Origin: Neisseriaceae bacterium
GTDB lineage: Bacteria > Pseudomonadota > Gammaproteobacteria > Burkholderiales > UBA11063
Direction of reading: 5' to 3'
Length of the DNA: 64,000 nucleotides
Assembly: GCA_947446595.1 (NCBI GenBank)
Contig: CANFGS010000008.1
Span: forward strand, 1 to 64,000
Below the pieces are notes generated by a model. It had not been told where the DNA came from and searched no databases. It saw only the letters and a program-made list of their open reading frames with translations. This document shows, in pieces, positions 36,718 through 46,527 of this stretch. The stretch's first letter is position 1. Every line of letters begins with the position of its first letter. The translations under genes were made by a program, and so were the position numbers.

Positions 36718-37962
36718 TCACAATTTTGGTGAAAACATGCTTTTAATTTTATTAAAAAAAGTATTAGTTCCAACTTTATTGTCAGTAATTTCATGCAACA
36801 TATATTCTTGTGCAAAATACAATGCCCCCAAACTAGTCGCATATTTGGGAGTTGCAATTAAATCAGCGAAATCTCCATTATAATTGGGAACCCCTATTCT
36901 AACAGGCAAATCAAAATATTGCTTCGCAAATTCTTCAATGTTTGGCAACAAGCTTGTGCCACCAGTTATAACAATTCCAGAGTTTATTATATCATATATT
37001 TTTTGTTTACTTAAGTTAGATTTAGTAACTTCAAAAATATCTTTTAAGCGCTCTTTAATGACATCAATCAATAATTTACGCGAAATCGTAGTATTAACTC
37101 CACGATGATCAGTTATTAAAATACCTTCGCCAATTTTTGATGTACTATTGCTTGTATAAGACGTTCCACCATAATTTAATTTGATATCTTCAGCAAGATT
37201 ACGTGATATTTTAAGGACATTAGTTATATCGCGGGTTATATTCTCGCCACCCATAGGAATAGAACATAAAAATCTAATAAATCCATTTTCATATACAACA
37301 ATATCTGTTGTCCCAGCACCAATATCAATTAAACAGCAGCCTAATTCTTTTTCTTCACGGTTTAAAACTGCCATACCTGACAATATCCCTGATGGTACAA
37401 GTTTTGCTAAACCATAACCACTATGGCGAATTATTTTTTTCATATTATCAACTTGGGTAATATTTGTCAAAAACATATTTATATTTGACTCAATAACATT
37501 AGCACTTAAATGAATAGGATTTATAGCATAATTTTCATTGTCAAGCAAATACTCCTGAACCTCATAATCTAAAACCTCAAGCTGTGGTGGAATGGTTGTT
37601 TGGTACACACCATCAATTAATTGCTGCATTATTTCTGGGGTAATACTTTGATTTTTTAATTCAATCTTACTCTTAGTATAACGGTTATACATAGAGCTGC
37701 CAGAAGCATTTAGAATAATACTTCCCATCGAGCAATCTGCATTAATTCTAGCTTCATTAATGACCTGCGTTGCCTTAATCGAAACATCTTCCAGATTACA
37801 TACTACACCATTACTAACGCTTAAGAAATCATTGGCTTTACTATTATTGGTAAAGTAATAGTTACCTATTCCACACACTTCAACCTGTTCGCCAATAGAG
37901 CCTGCTAAAGATACAATTTTGGAGCTACCAATATCCAAACTAAAGATAATGCGATTTTGCAT
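36718..37962 (-). CDS. ftsA: Cell division protein FtsA
   Basis: The actin-like membrane tether for FtsZ is 414 residues from the ATG at 37962, which follows AGGAAAGG by 9 bases. A TTG 24 bases earlier would overlap ftsQ and add MNQERLSN, so the ATG is preferred. Visible are SLDIGSSKIVSL (phosphate 1), the 1C domain, LIDIGAGTTDIVVYE (phosphate 2), GIVITGGTSLLPN, and a C-terminal amphipathic helix TFFNKIKSMFSP for membrane binding. Confidence 0.95.
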   Translation of the reverse strand: MQNRIIFSLDIGSSKIVSLAGSIGEQVEVCGIGNYYFTNNSKANDFLSVSNGVVCNLEDVSIKATQVINEARINADCSMGSIILNASGSSMYNRYTKSKIELKNQSITPEIMQQLIDGVYQTTIPPQLEVLDYEVQEYLLDNENYAINPIHLSANVIESNINMFLTNITQVDNMKKIIRHSGYGLAKLVPSGILSGMAVLNREEKELGCCLIDIGAGTTDIVVYENGFIRFLCSIPMGGENITRDITNVLKISRNLAEDIKLNYGGTSYTSNSTSKIGEGILITDHRGVNTTISRKLLIDVIKERLKDIFEVTKSNLSKQKIYDIINSGIVITGGTSLLPNIEEFAKQYFDLPVRIGVPNYNGDFADLIATPKYATSLGALYFAQEYMLHEITDNKVGTNTFFNKIKSMFSPKL

Positions 37963-37963
37963 A

Positions 37964-38710
37964 TTACTTAACCTTTCCTGATTCAACCGACTTTACCGCT
38001 ACTGCTGATGACTTATTAATCGCATTAATTGCCATCGCATTTTTATAACACATATTTACATAATTTAAACCTGGATTTATCGTATATAATTTATCCCAAT
38101 AACTATCCAATAATTTTAACTCAGCTTCTATTTCAGAACCACATATAACTACTTGTAAATCATTAGAAAAATATAATTTTGTTATTCCCATTCCATTAAT
38201 ACTGATTCGCTTTATTGATAAATTTCTATTTGGTAATACACGTCCGATTAGATGATAATCACTAAGAGCTTCACTTACATTATCAACAGAAGTATCAAAA
38301 ACTGGCAAGCTCTCAGTTGCAGTACCATTAAATACTTTTCCATCATCTGAAATAAGCTGAAAATCACCCAAATAAGCAATTGCCTTATACTCAGAGATAT
38401 TTACCATCACATCATTAGGAAAGCTTCTAGAAACTGCAATATGTTTTACCCAAGGAATTTCAAGAAAGTTGGCTTGCATTTCATGAATATCAAAGGTAAA
38501 TAAATTACCTTCTACCGTATTTATCGCAACACTCTTTAAGTCATTTTGATCAACATGCTCCATGTCACCAGTAACAATAACTTTATTAACAGTAAACCAA
38601 TTATTGACACCATACTCCACAAAAGAAAATATCAGTATAAATACAGCTAAGCCTCCAATTAGAAAGGCTAAACGATTGATAAATTTTAAATTATCAAAAA
38701 CATTGAACAT
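37964..38710 (-). CDS. ftsQ: Cell division protein FtsQ
   Basis: The start chosen is the ATG at 38710, with AGGGAA upstream, just past the ddl stop. An earlier ATG would overlap ddl by 40 bases. The protein is 248 residues: a short cytoplasmic tail, one membrane segment (LAFLIGGLAVFILIFSFV), the POTRA domain (FTVNKVIVTGDMEHVDQNDL) and the beta domain. It links FtsB/FtsL to the divisome in the periplasm. Confidence 0.93.
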   Translation of the reverse strand: MFNVFDNLKFINRLAFLIGGLAVFILIFSFVEYGVNNWFTVNKVIVTGDMEHVDQNDLKSVAINTVEGNLFTFDIHEMQANFLEIPWVKHIAVSRSFPNDVMVNISEYKAIAYLGDFQLISDDGKVFNGTATESLPVFDTSVDNVSEALSDYHLIGRVLPNRNLSIKRISINGMGITKLYFSNDLQVVICGSEIEAELKLLDSYWDKLYTINPGLNYVNMCYKNAMAINAINKSSAVAVKSVESGKVK

Positions 38711-38715
38711 ACAAA

Positions 38716-39633
38716 TTAATTCCCTAAACGAGCACCATTCAAAATCTCTAAACATAATGCATCAAAACTAATGCCTTTGTCATTATATGCCATAGGCGCC
38801 AAACTATGACTAGTCATCCCAGGTAGTGTATTAATTTCTAAAAAGAATACTTCATTTTTTTCATTAATCATAAAATCTAGGCGAGCAACCCCTCTAGCAC
38901 CAATAGCATCATAAGCTTTAATCGCATAATCTTCAACCACTGCCTGTAATTCACCCAAATCAATAGGGCATATGTATTTTGTTACATCAGTAAAATATTT
39001 ATTTTGATAATCATAATTCCCTTGAGGTGCAACAATTTGTATAATTGGATAAACCACCCCATCACTAATGGTAATAGTATACTCTGGACCAATAATCATT
39101 TTTTCAACTAATACGGCTTCAGAATAAGTAAAAGCTAAATTTATTGCATCCGACAATTGCTCCATTTTAGTCACAAAAGTCAGCCCTATAGTAGATCCAC
39201 CATTAACAGGCTTTACTACAACTGGTAAACTAAGCTCTAACTTAAAACTCGTCCGTGCTTTTTTGTTTATATACTGTGATCTTGCAACAGGTATACCAAG
39301 ACCTTGCCAAATAAGTTTGGTTCTATATTTATCCATAGCTATGGCACTAGCCATAACCCCAGATCCAGAATATGGAATTTTGAGATATTCAAGGGCACCT
39401 TGAAGCGTCCCATCCTCACCACGAGGACCATGGGTCATTAGGACAACTCTCACAAAACCATTGGCACACAAATCTTGTAGTGGTCTTGTTGATGGGTCAA
39501 AAGCATGAGCATCAACACCACTTTTTATTAGAGATGCTAAAACTGCATTACCACTAATTAAAGATATTTCACGCTCTGATGAATCGCCACCCATTAGAAC
39601 AGCTACTTTACCATATTTTTGTTTTAGGTCCAT
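38716..39633 (-). CDS. ddl: D-alanine--D-alanine ligase
   Basis: The 305-residue ATP-grasp enzyme joins two D-Ala for peptidoglycan. It shows the N-terminal VLMGGDSSEREISLISG, the ATP-binding VVKPVNGGSTIG, MIIGPEYTITI, and the metal site VARLDFMIN with FLEINTLPGMT near the end. It follows murC by 19 bases, and no murB lies between them. Confidence 0.96.
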   Translation of the reverse strand: MDLKQKYGKVAVLMGGDSSEREISLISGNAVLASLIKSGVDAHAFDPSTRPLQDLCANGFVRVVLMTHGPRGEDGTLQGALEYLKIPYSGSGVMASAIAMDKYRTKLIWQGLGIPVARSQYINKKARTSFKLELSLPVVVKPVNGGSTIGLTFVTKMEQLSDAINLAFTYSEAVLVEKMIIGPEYTITISDGVVYPIIQIVAPQGNYDYQNKYFTDVTKYICPIDLGELQAVVEDYAIKAYDAIGARGVARLDFMINEKNEVFFLEINTLPGMTSHSLAPMAYNDKGISFDALCLEILNGARLGN

Positions 39634-39652
39634 ACCTACAATTCCTTTTGAT

Positions 39653-41035
39653 TTATTGAAGGAGTAGCTGTGGTAATTTACCGATACTACCAGCCCCCAT
39701 TGTAACTACCAAATCACCATCTTGCAAGATATTAAATAATTTTGCTTTGGCATCTTCCAAATCTTTGGCAAAAATCGCATTTTGATTACCATTCATGCGT
39801 ATTGCTCGTGCTAATGAGCGGCCATCCGCTAACGGAATTGGCTTTTCTCCCGCAGAATATACTTCAAGAATAATTATTTGGTCAACTCCAGATAACACAT
39901 TAATAAAATCATCAAATAGGTCTCGAGTGCGGGTATACCTGTGCGGCTGAAATATTAAAACCATTCTCTTATCTGGATATGCACCTTTTAGTGCACTAAG
40001 CGTTGCTTTTAATTCATTTGGATGATGCCCGTAGTCATCAATAAGCAATGCTTCATTACCTGAGCTAAAATGTATATTTGGATAATGCTGACATCTACGC
40101 CCAACTCCGTGGAACTCAGATAAACCACTAGCTATGTCATTTATATTACCCTCACACTCTAAAGCTACAGCAATAACTGATAAAGCATTTAATACATTAT
40201 GTATTCCTGGTAGATTAAGTTTAATTTGGTGATCTAAATTATAATTAGGCGCAACTACTCTAAATTCCATAGTCTTACCAACAGCTTTGATATCTTTAGC
40301 ATAAATAGTAGAATTATCATTTAGGCCATAAGTAATAATAGTTCTCTTAACTAGAGGAATGATAGACCTAACCCGCTCATCTTCATTACACAAAATAGCC
40401 CGCCCATAAAAAGGCATACGATGTAAAAAGTCCACAAAGGTTTGCTTTAATTTTTCTTCATCATGATCATAAGTATCCATATGATCTAGATCTATATTAG
40501 TTACAACAGCAATCATAGGATTAAGATATAAGAATGAAGCATCCGACTCATCAGCCTCAGCAACCAAATAATCCCCAGCTCCAAGCGTCGCATTTGACTC
40601 AGTAACAGCTAGTTTACCACCAATAATAAAAGTCGGATCAAGATTACATTGACGAAGCACCTCAGCACAAAGGCTAGTTGTTGTGGTTTTTCCATGAGTT
40701 CCCGCAATTGCAATACCATATTTAAAACGCATTAATTCGGCAAGCATCATAGCTCGTGGAACAATAGGAATCCCATTCTCTTTTGCAGCAATTAACTCAG
40801 GATTATCTTCCGCTATTGCAGTTGAAGTAACAATCACATCACTATTACCAATATTACTACTGTCATGTCCAATAAATACTTTGATCCCAAGCTTCACTAA
40901 GCGTTCGGTATTATAACTAACTGATGCATCAGTACCTGATACTATATAACCTAAATTGGATAATAGCTCGGCAATACCAGACATGCCAACGCCACCAATA
41001 CCGATAAAATGTATGCGTTTAATTTTATGTTTCAT
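39653..41035 (-). CDS. murC: UDP-N-acetylmuramate--L-alanine ligase
   Basis: The 460-residue Mur ligase has FIGIGGVGMSGIAELL at its start, the P-loop GTHGKTTTT at 112-120, the NIDLDHMDTY segment, and DDYGHHPNE in the C-terminal half. It adds L-Ala to UDP-MurNAc in the cytoplasm. The start ATG overlaps the lolA stop by one base (TAATG), so translation of the two is coupled. Confidence 0.97.
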   Translation of the reverse strand: MKHKIKRIHFIGIGGVGMSGIAELLSNLGYIVSGTDASVSYNTERLVKLGIKVFIGHDSSNIGNSDVIVTSTAIAEDNPELIAAKENGIPIVPRAMMLAELMRFKYGIAIAGTHGKTTTTSLCAEVLRQCNLDPTFIIGGKLAVTESNATLGAGDYLVAEADESDASFLYLNPMIAVVTNIDLDHMDTYDHDEEKLKQTFVDFLHRMPFYGRAILCNEDERVRSIIPLVKRTIITYGLNDNSTIYAKDIKAVGKTMEFRVVAPNYNLDHQIKLNLPGIHNVLNALSVIAVALECEGNINDIASGLSEFHGVGRRCQHYPNIHFSSGNEALLIDDYGHHPNELKATLSALKGAYPDKRMVLIFQPHRYTRTRDLFDDFINVLSGVDQIIILEVYSAGEKPIPLADGRSLARAIRMNGNQNAIFAKDLEDAKAKLFNILQDGDLVVTMGAGSIGKLPQLLLQ

Positions 41036-41643
41036 TAGTTTGCCTTAATCACATCTACCCCAGATTTAGGAGTAAAAATAAAATCAGCTGCTGGGATTTG
41101 TATTCCAGATTTTACATTAGTAAAAGTAATCATACTTTTATTATTAAAACTATCGACAAATTTCATTTCTGCTAGAGTATTTTGTTTAAATCCAATTTGA
41201 ACTAACTTAAAGCCATTATTATCACTAGCTTTCTTAGCTACCAAATTTACCCAAGATAATCCATCATCACTTTCTTTTATATTTGATACAATATAATCAT
41301 TTTTGATATTAGAGCCACCGGCTAAAAGAAGAGCTGGAGATTTACCAAGTGAACTATCTAGTTTTTTCTCGGTAACTTGAGCTAATGGTTTATCATAAAT
41401 ATAAATCATCTTTCCATCGCTAACTATTAACTGCCCATCTTCTACATATTCCCAACGAAACTTATTGGGGCGAGAGATTTCAAGAACCCCAGTACTTACA
41501 CGATTTTTTTTATTTCCAAATACTGTTTGGCTAAAATTAGCACTCGTCATTTGGTTTTTTAAAAAAGCATCAAGTGCAGTAATTCCATCCGCAAAAACTT
41601 TTACACTGGTAGCTAACATTAAAATAATCAATAATTTTTTCAT
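41035..41643 (-). CDS. lolA: Outer-membrane lipoprotein carrier protein LolA
   Basis: The 202-residue periplasmic chaperone carries lipoproteins from LolCDE to the outer membrane. A signal peptide (LLIILMLATSVKVFA) is followed by LDAFLKNQMTSANFSQTV, G-V-L-E-I-S-RPNKFRWEY, and DGKMIYIYDKPLAQVT, the LolA strand order. It lies between gpsA and murC on the same strand. The presence of several lipoproteins in the pilus locus gives it direct clients in this window. Confidence 0.92.
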   Translation of the reverse strand: MKKLLIILMLATSVKVFADGITALDAFLKNQMTSANFSQTVFGNKKNRVSTGVLEISRPNKFRWEYVEDGQLIVSDGKMIYIYDKPLAQVTEKKLDSSLGKSPALLLAGGSNIKNDYIVSNIKESDDGLSWVNLVAKKASDNNGFKLVQIGFKQNTLAEMKFVDSFNNKSMITFTNVKSGIQIPAADFIFTPKSGVDVIKAN

Positions 41644-41652
41644 ATATTTTTC

Positions 41653-42645
41653 CTAATTAAATTCAATTTTTGGTTCTCTATTAAGTAAGTTGGTTACACT
41701 GTTTATAATATCAGATTCTTCAAACAAAATCTTATAAACCGTATCTACTATTGGCATATCAAGATTTAAGCGTACACTAAGTGCATATACTTCTTTTGCA
41801 GCATTAATACCTTCGGCAACATGTCCCAAATCATCTAATATAGCATTAATTTTCGCTCCAGTAGCTAATTTTAACCCAACTTGCCTATTTCTTGAAAGCT
41901 CTCCAGTACAAGTTAAAATTAAATCTCCAACTCCTGTAAGACCATAAATAGTCTCGGGAACGCCTCCTAATGAAATTACTAGTTCTTTTAACTCATTAAG
42001 ACTTCTAGTAATAAGTGCCGCACGAGCATTATAGCCTAAATTTAGACCATCACAAATACCAACAGCAATTGCAATTATATTTTTTACCGCTGCAGCAATT
42101 TCAGCACCCATAACATCAGTATTGGCATAAACCCTAAAATTAGGTATTGCTTTTAATTTACCAATCCACCCAAGTGCAAATTGAAGATTTTCACTAGCAA
42201 GAGTTATTGCTGTAGGCTTAGATTCTGCAACTTCTTTTGCAAATGATGGCCCTATTAAAGCACCAATATTTTTAAAACCCGGTAAAACCTCAGACACAAC
42301 TTGATGCGGTAACAAACCAGTGCCTATTTCAAACCCCTTACATACCCATATAATATCAGGGATTTTAGACTCTTGTTTTAATATATTTAAAATACTTCGT
42401 AGGACAGAACTTGGAACAGCTATGATTACTAAATCAGCCGTCAACGCATCCGAAAAATCACTTGTTGCTTTTATATCATGTGGAAATTTAATAGTTTCAG
42501 GTAAGTAGTCTTTATTAGTACGGTGTAGATTGATTTGTTCCACATGATTACTACTTCTACTCCATAGTTTTACAGATGCAACATTACTCATGGCAATTGC
42601 AAGAGCAGATCCCCATGATCCAGCGCCTAAAATACTAATAACCAC
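41653..42645 (-). CDS. gpsA: Glycerol-3-phosphate dehydrogenase [NAD(P)+]
   Basis: The 330-residue enzyme makes sn-glycerol 3-phosphate for phospholipids. The Rossmann motif ILGAGSWGSALA opens the protein. IGPSFAKEVAE, AAVKNIIAIAVGICDGLNLGYNARAALITR (in parts) and GLTGVGDLILTCTGELSRN follow. It lies 10 bases after secB and 9 before lolA. Confidence 0.96.
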   Translation of the reverse strand: MVISILGAGSWGSALAIAMSNVASVKLWSRSSNHVEQINLHRTNKDYLPETIKFPHDIKATSDFSDALTADLVIIAVPSSVLRSILNILKQESKIPDIIWVCKGFEIGTGLLPHQVVSEVLPGFKNIGALIGPSFAKEVAESKPTAITLASENLQFALGWIGKLKAIPNFRVYANTDVMGAEIAAAVKNIIAIAVGICDGLNLGYNARAALITRSLNELKELVISLGGVPETIYGLTGVGDLILTCTGELSRNRQVGLKLATGAKINAILDDLGHVAEGINAAKEVYALSVRLNLDMPIVDTVYKILFEESDIINSVTNLLNREPKIEFN

Positions 42646-42655
42646 AACTTATCAA

Positions 42656-43111
42656 CTAATTAATAGTATTGCTTGTTGCATTAGCTTCTGCCTGCTGTTT
42701 TTGTTGATACAAATATGCAAAATTTACAGGAGCAAGCACTACTGGTAAAAATCCAGCACGGGTAGTTAAATCACTGACTAATTCACGAAGATACGGAAAT
42801 AAAATATTAGGACATTCTATATTGTGTAATAACTGCAGTTGATCAGATGGAATATTTTGCATTTGAAAAATACCGGCTTGATCAATCTCAATCAAAAACA
42901 TTTGCTCCACGCCAATTTTAGCATTAACAACAGCATGTAAAGTAGTTTGATAAACCCCAGGATCCAACTCTGTAGAATTAAAACTAATATTTAATTCAAT
43001 ATTTGGTTGTTCACGATTAAGGAAAATTTTAGGAGCGTTAGGGATTTCAAGGGAGATATCTTTTATATAAATCTTATCTAAACTAAATACGGACTGCGTT
43101 TGCTCTGACAT
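42656..43111 (-). CDS. secB: Protein-export chaperone SecB
   Basis: The 151-residue protein has the SecB pattern: F-x-L-x-KIYIKDISLEIPNAPKIF near the start, the VYQTTLHAVVNA strand, FLIEIDQAGIF, and the conserved CPNILFPYLRELVSDLTTRAGF segment. It holds preproteins unfolded for SecA. The pairing secB-gpsA is common in proteobacteria. Confidence 0.96.
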   Translation of the reverse strand: MSEQTQSVFSLDKIYIKDISLEIPNAPKIFLNREQPNIELNISFNSTELDPGVYQTTLHAVVNAKIGVEQMFLIEIDQAGIFQMQNIPSDQLQLLHNIECPNILFPYLRELVSDLTTRAGFLPVVLAPVNFAYLYQQKQQAEANATSNTIN

Positions 43112-43195
43112 TATAATACACCTTTACTAAAAAATAATAACATTAGCAAAGATTTTATCACATCTTGACACCAGAGATTAAGTAGTTTGAGTAGT

Positions 43196-43819
43196 TCAAA
43201 TATAATATGTAGTTTTTGTCATGATTTTGGAACCAAACCGCATTATATTCTTAACTAAATCAGGTAATTCTACCGCACCTGATTGACTAGCTAACATCGC
43301 ATGACCCTCTTCATCTTCCTTCATTTGTTTGATAATAGCTATACTTTTAGTGTCATGTTTTGATATTTCTTCTAAATTTTCACTTAAATGCTTAGAAACC
43401 TGCAACTCAGTTTCCTCTAAAAAACCCATATTCCATTTATCTCCAATAACTCCAGCAGTTACACCCATGGTAAGACTAGCAAAATAAAACAAAGGATTTA
43501 AGACACTCGTTCTACCACCTAACTCATGGATTCTAGATGATGTCCAAGCAAGATGCTCTATTTCTTCAAATGCAGAATTCTCAAATAGCTCACGTGTATC
43601 TTGATTTCTACTAGTTAAGGCCTGACCTTGATATAGAGCTTGGGCACATATTTCTCCGCAGTGATTTATCCGCATTAAGGAAATCGAATGCTTTTTTTGT
43701 GACTCAGACATTTCTTCTTCATTTATATTAGCATCAGGATGTTCTCTTATTGATACTGCTTTTACACTCAAGGTTTTTACAACCTTATCTATTTCAATTA
43801 TTATTTTATCTATTAGCAT
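43196..43819 (-). CDS. coq7: Ubiquinone biosynthesis hydroxylase Coq7
   Basis: The 207-residue di-iron monooxygenase carries out a late ring hydroxylation of ubiquinone synthesis. Iron ligands are seen in RINHCGEICAQALY, EEIEHLAW, and EDEEGHAMLA, the E...ExxH...ExxH layout. It stands alone, divergent from ppa. Confidence 0.93.
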   Translation of the reverse strand: MLIDKIIIEIDKVVKTLSVKAVSIREHPDANINEEEMSESQKKHSISLMRINHCGEICAQALYQGQALTSRNQDTRELFENSAFEEIEHLAWTSSRIHELGGRTSVLNPLFYFASLTMGVTAGVIGDKWNMGFLEETELQVSKHLSENLEEISKHDTKSIAIIKQMKEDEEGHAMLASQSGAVELPDLVKNIMRFGSKIMTKTTYYI

Positions 43820-43928
43820 ATTTTATCATCAACATAAATTTTTAAACTTGCAAATTGGTCTTGTTACGAGTTACAATTATACCGTTTTAAATAAATTTAG
43901 ATTAATATTTTTTGCAAAGGAACAACTC

Positions 43929-44456
43929 ATGAATATGGATAAAATCAGTGCTGGCAGTAACTTACCTGAAGAATTTAACGTAATCATTGAAATCCCGGCT
44001 AACTCTTCTCCAATTAAATATGAGATGGATAAAGATTCAGGAGCATTATTTGTTGATAGATTTGTAGGTACTGGAATGTCATACCCTGCAAATTATGGTT
44101 TTATCCCTCATACACTATCAGAAGATGGCGATCCTGCTGACGTTGTAGTAATTACACCTTTTCCTGTAGTTCATGGTGCAGTTGTTAAATGTAGGGCTCT
44201 AGGAGTGCTGCGCATGGAAGATGAAAGTGGAATTGACGCTAAACTTCTTGCTGTTCCAACAGTGAAATCATGTGCCTTATATGCTAATATTAAATCAATT
44301 GAAGATATTCAACCTTTATTAGTTGAACAAATTAAATACTTTTTTGAACACTACAAAGGATTAGAAAAAGGTAAATGGGTAAAAATAACCGGCTGGGAAG
44401 GCATTGAAGCTGCCAAGAAAGAAATTTTGGATTCAGTTGCTCGTTATAATAAATAA
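43929..44456 (+). CDS. ppa: Inorganic pyrophosphatase
   Basis: The family I enzyme splits pyrophosphate in the cytoplasm. The frame is open from 43848, but the ATG at 43929 is the right start: AAAGGA lies just upstream and the protein then begins MNMDKISAGSNLPEEF, lining up with E. coli Ppa, at 175 residues. Active-site segments are IEIPANSSPIKYE, GMSYPANYGFIPHTL and EDGDPADVVV, plus K-x-x-K-W near the end. The usual DGDPLD reads DGDPAD here. Confidence 0.95.
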   Translation: MNMDKISAGSNLPEEFNVIIEIPANSSPIKYEMDKDSGALFVDRFVGTGMSYPANYGFIPHTLSEDGDPADVVVITPFPVVHGAVVKCRALGVLRMEDESGIDAKLLAVPTVKSCALYANIKSIEDIQPLLVEQIKYFFEHYKGLEKGKWVKITGWEGIEAAKKEILDSVARYNK

Positions 44457-44499
44457 ACCAAGTCACCATACAAACATCTTACAAAAAGGTTATAATTAA

Positions 44500-45018
44500 A
44501 TGGTTCAAGTGCGTAAAAAGACTTCTAAAGTAGCGGCTAAAACCGCTACCAAATCGTCAGTTCAGAAGCGTGAGATTATAAGTATTCATCAATTTAGTAA
44601 AATTGCAATGACTTTTTGGCTAGGTGGTACATGGATGGCTGGAATAGTAATTTTTCCAGTGTTATTTAAAACACTGGATCAAATTACAGCTTCAGAATTG
44701 GTATCTCAAATACTAAACATCCAATCCTATATTGGGATAATATGTTTAATAATTGCTTTTATCGAAGTTATTGTAAACCATAGACTTGCATTACTTGCTA
44801 CCAAACGTTTTTGGTACATATTATGCATGTTTTCAATACTAGTAGTTGAATACTTTGCTATTTTCCCGATGATTTATGCTCTAAGAGAAAAAATTTCATT
44901 ATTTGCACAGCAATTAGTGTCTTTACAAAATAATGCTTTTGATTTCTGGCATTCATTTTCTGCGATATTATTTATCTTAACATGCTTTCTTGGTATGTTA
45001 TATCTTATAGAAATGTAA
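44500..45018 (+). CDS. DUF4149 membrane protein
   Basis: The 172 residues have a basic, Lys/Thr/Ala-rich N-terminus of about 25 residues, then four hydrophobic segments with FWLGGTWMAGIVIFPVLF at the first. The WxGG...PVLF pattern fits the DUF4149 (TMEM205-like) family of small four-helix membrane proteins, whose function is unknown. It lies between ppa and hslU on the same strand and may share their transcription. Confidence 0.65.
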   Translation: MVQVRKKTSKVAAKTATKSSVQKREIISIHQFSKIAMTFWLGGTWMAGIVIFPVLFKTLDQITASELVSQILNIQSYIGIICLIIAFIEVIVNHRLALLATKRFWYILCMFSILVVEYFAIFPMIYALREKISLFAQQLVSLQNNAFDFWHSFSAILFILTCFLGMLYLIEM

Positions 45019-45027
45019 AATAAAATA

Positions 45028-45055
45028 CTTGATATTTCCACATATGCCCCCACAT
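45028..45055 (+). promoter_or_regulatory. Candidate sigma-32 promoter of hslU
   Basis: CTTGATA at 45028-45034 and CCCCACAT at 45048-45055 are 13 bases apart. They resemble the heat-shock consensus CTTGAAA and CCCCATNT, with one mismatch in the first box and an extra C in the second. It lies 34 bases before the hslU start. The placement suits a gene of the heat-shock regulon, but it has not been tested. Confidence 0.5.
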
Positions 45056-45088
45056 CTAAATATATGTTAATCAAATGAAGGGTAATTA

Positions 45089-46408
45089 ATGCAACTTACA
45101 CCAAGTCAAATCGTCAATGAACTCGACAAATACATAATAGGCCAAGATGCAGCTAAAAAAGCTGTCGCAATTGCCATTAGAAACAGGATTAGACGCCAAA
45201 AAGTGGAACAGCCACTACAAAGTGAAATAACTCCAAAAAACATACTAATGATTGGCCCAACAGGGGTTGGTAAAACTGAAATTGCTAGACGCCTTGCTAA
45301 ACTTGCTGATGCGCCTTTTATTAAAGTTGAAGCGACCAAGTTTACTGAAGTTGGCTATGTCGGTCGTGATGTTGATTCTATTATTAGAGATCTTGTCGAG
45401 ATTGCTGTAAAAGACTTTCGCCAAAGAGCTCAAAAAAACAATCTTGAACAAGGTAAAAAACTTGCTGAAGAAAGAATATTAGATATATTATTACCCCCAG
45501 CTCGCTTAAACGATGAAGAAATAAAAAATAACTCTGATAATAGCACTCGTGAAAAATTTAGGGAGCTACTTCATCAAGGTAAATTTGATGATAGAGAAGT
45601 TGATATTGAGATTGAAACTCCTAGGGCTACAATAGGTCTTATGGGGCCTCCAGGGCTTGAAGATTTGACTAGTCAGATTCAAAATATGTTTGACAGTAAT
45701 ATTGCGGGTAAGAAAAAGAAGCGTAAACTCAAGTTATCTGAAGCATTTAAAGCATTTACTGAAGAAGAAGCAAATAACCTAGTAAATGAAGACGAAATTC
45801 GTACGCAAAGTATAAGTAGTGTTGAACAAAATGGTATAGTATTTATCGATGAAATTGATAAAGTAGCCATAAAAAGTGGTAATAGTGGAGCTGATGTATC
45901 GCGTTCAGGCGTGCAACGTGACTTACTACCATTAGTTGAAGGAACTACTGTTAGTACCAAATATGGGACGTTAAAAACTGACCATATATTATTTATAGCT
46001 TCAGGTGCATTTCATTTGGCAAAGCCATCTGATTTATTACCAGAACTTCAAGGGCGTTTTCCAATTCGGGTTGAATTACAATCTTTAACGATTGATGATT
46101 TTGCCAAGATTCTAACAGCAACCGATGCTTGTTTGACACAGCAGTATAAAGCACTACTTGCTACTGAAAATAGTAAAATCACTTTCACCAATGATGGAAT
46201 AAAGCAAATAGCAGAAATCGCCTTTAATGTAAACGAAAAAACTGAAAACATTGGAGCTAGAAGATTATACACTATCATGGAGCGACTACTTGAAGATGCA
46301 AGTTTTGCACCTGAGGACCATCCAAAAGTGATAATTAATAAAGCCTTTGTAAACAAGAAGCTTGGAGAAATTTCTCAATCTGAAGATTTATCACGTTATG
46401 TTTTATAA
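45089..46408 (+). CDS. hslU: ATP-dependent protease ATPase subunit HslU
   Basis: The 439-residue AAA+ unfoldase shows Walker A GPTGVGKT at 56-63, Walker B FIDEIDK, the [14 protein letters not shown] pore region, and sensor 2 [14 protein letters not shown]. It ends SRYVL, the C-terminal tail that docks into and activates the HslV peptidase. The I-domain (about 110-240) is present. hslV, normally just upstream, is absent, and a DUF4149 gene lies there instead. The intact tail implies an HslV encoded elsewhere. Confidence 0.95.
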   Translation: MQLTPSQIVNELDKYIIGQDAAKKAVAIAIRNRIRRQKVEQPLQSEITPKNILMIGPTGVGKTEIARRLAKLADAPFIKVEATKFTEVGYVGRDVDSIIRDLVEIAVKDFRQRAQKNNLEQGKKLAEERILDILLPPARLNDEEIKNNSDNSTREKFRELLHQGKFDDREVDIEIETPRATIGLMGPPGLEDLTSQIQNMFDSNIAGKKKKRKLKLSEAFKAFTEEEANNLVNEDEIRTQSISSVEQNGIVFIDEIDKVAIKSGNSGADVSRSGVQRDLLPLVEGTTVSTKYGTLKTDHILFIASGAFHLAKPSDLLPELQGRFPIRVELQSLTIDDFAKILTATDACLTQQYKALLATENSKITFTNDGIKQIAEIAFNVNEKTENIGARRLYTIMERLLEDASFAPEDHPKVIINKAFVNKKLGEISQSEDLSRYVL

Positions 46409-46527
46409 CTAGGTTTGACTTCAGTAATTTTTCGGAAAATTAACCAACACTACCAATATTTAGATATGTTAGAATTAAGCACTCGTTTTTGAGATATGTT
46501 TTTTGTAAATAAAAGAAAGGAAATCTT

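Noticed and set aside
43848-43928. N-terminal extension of inorganic pyrophosphatase
   Set aside because: The extension has no family counterpart, and the ATG at 43929 has a good ribosome site and matches the usual start.
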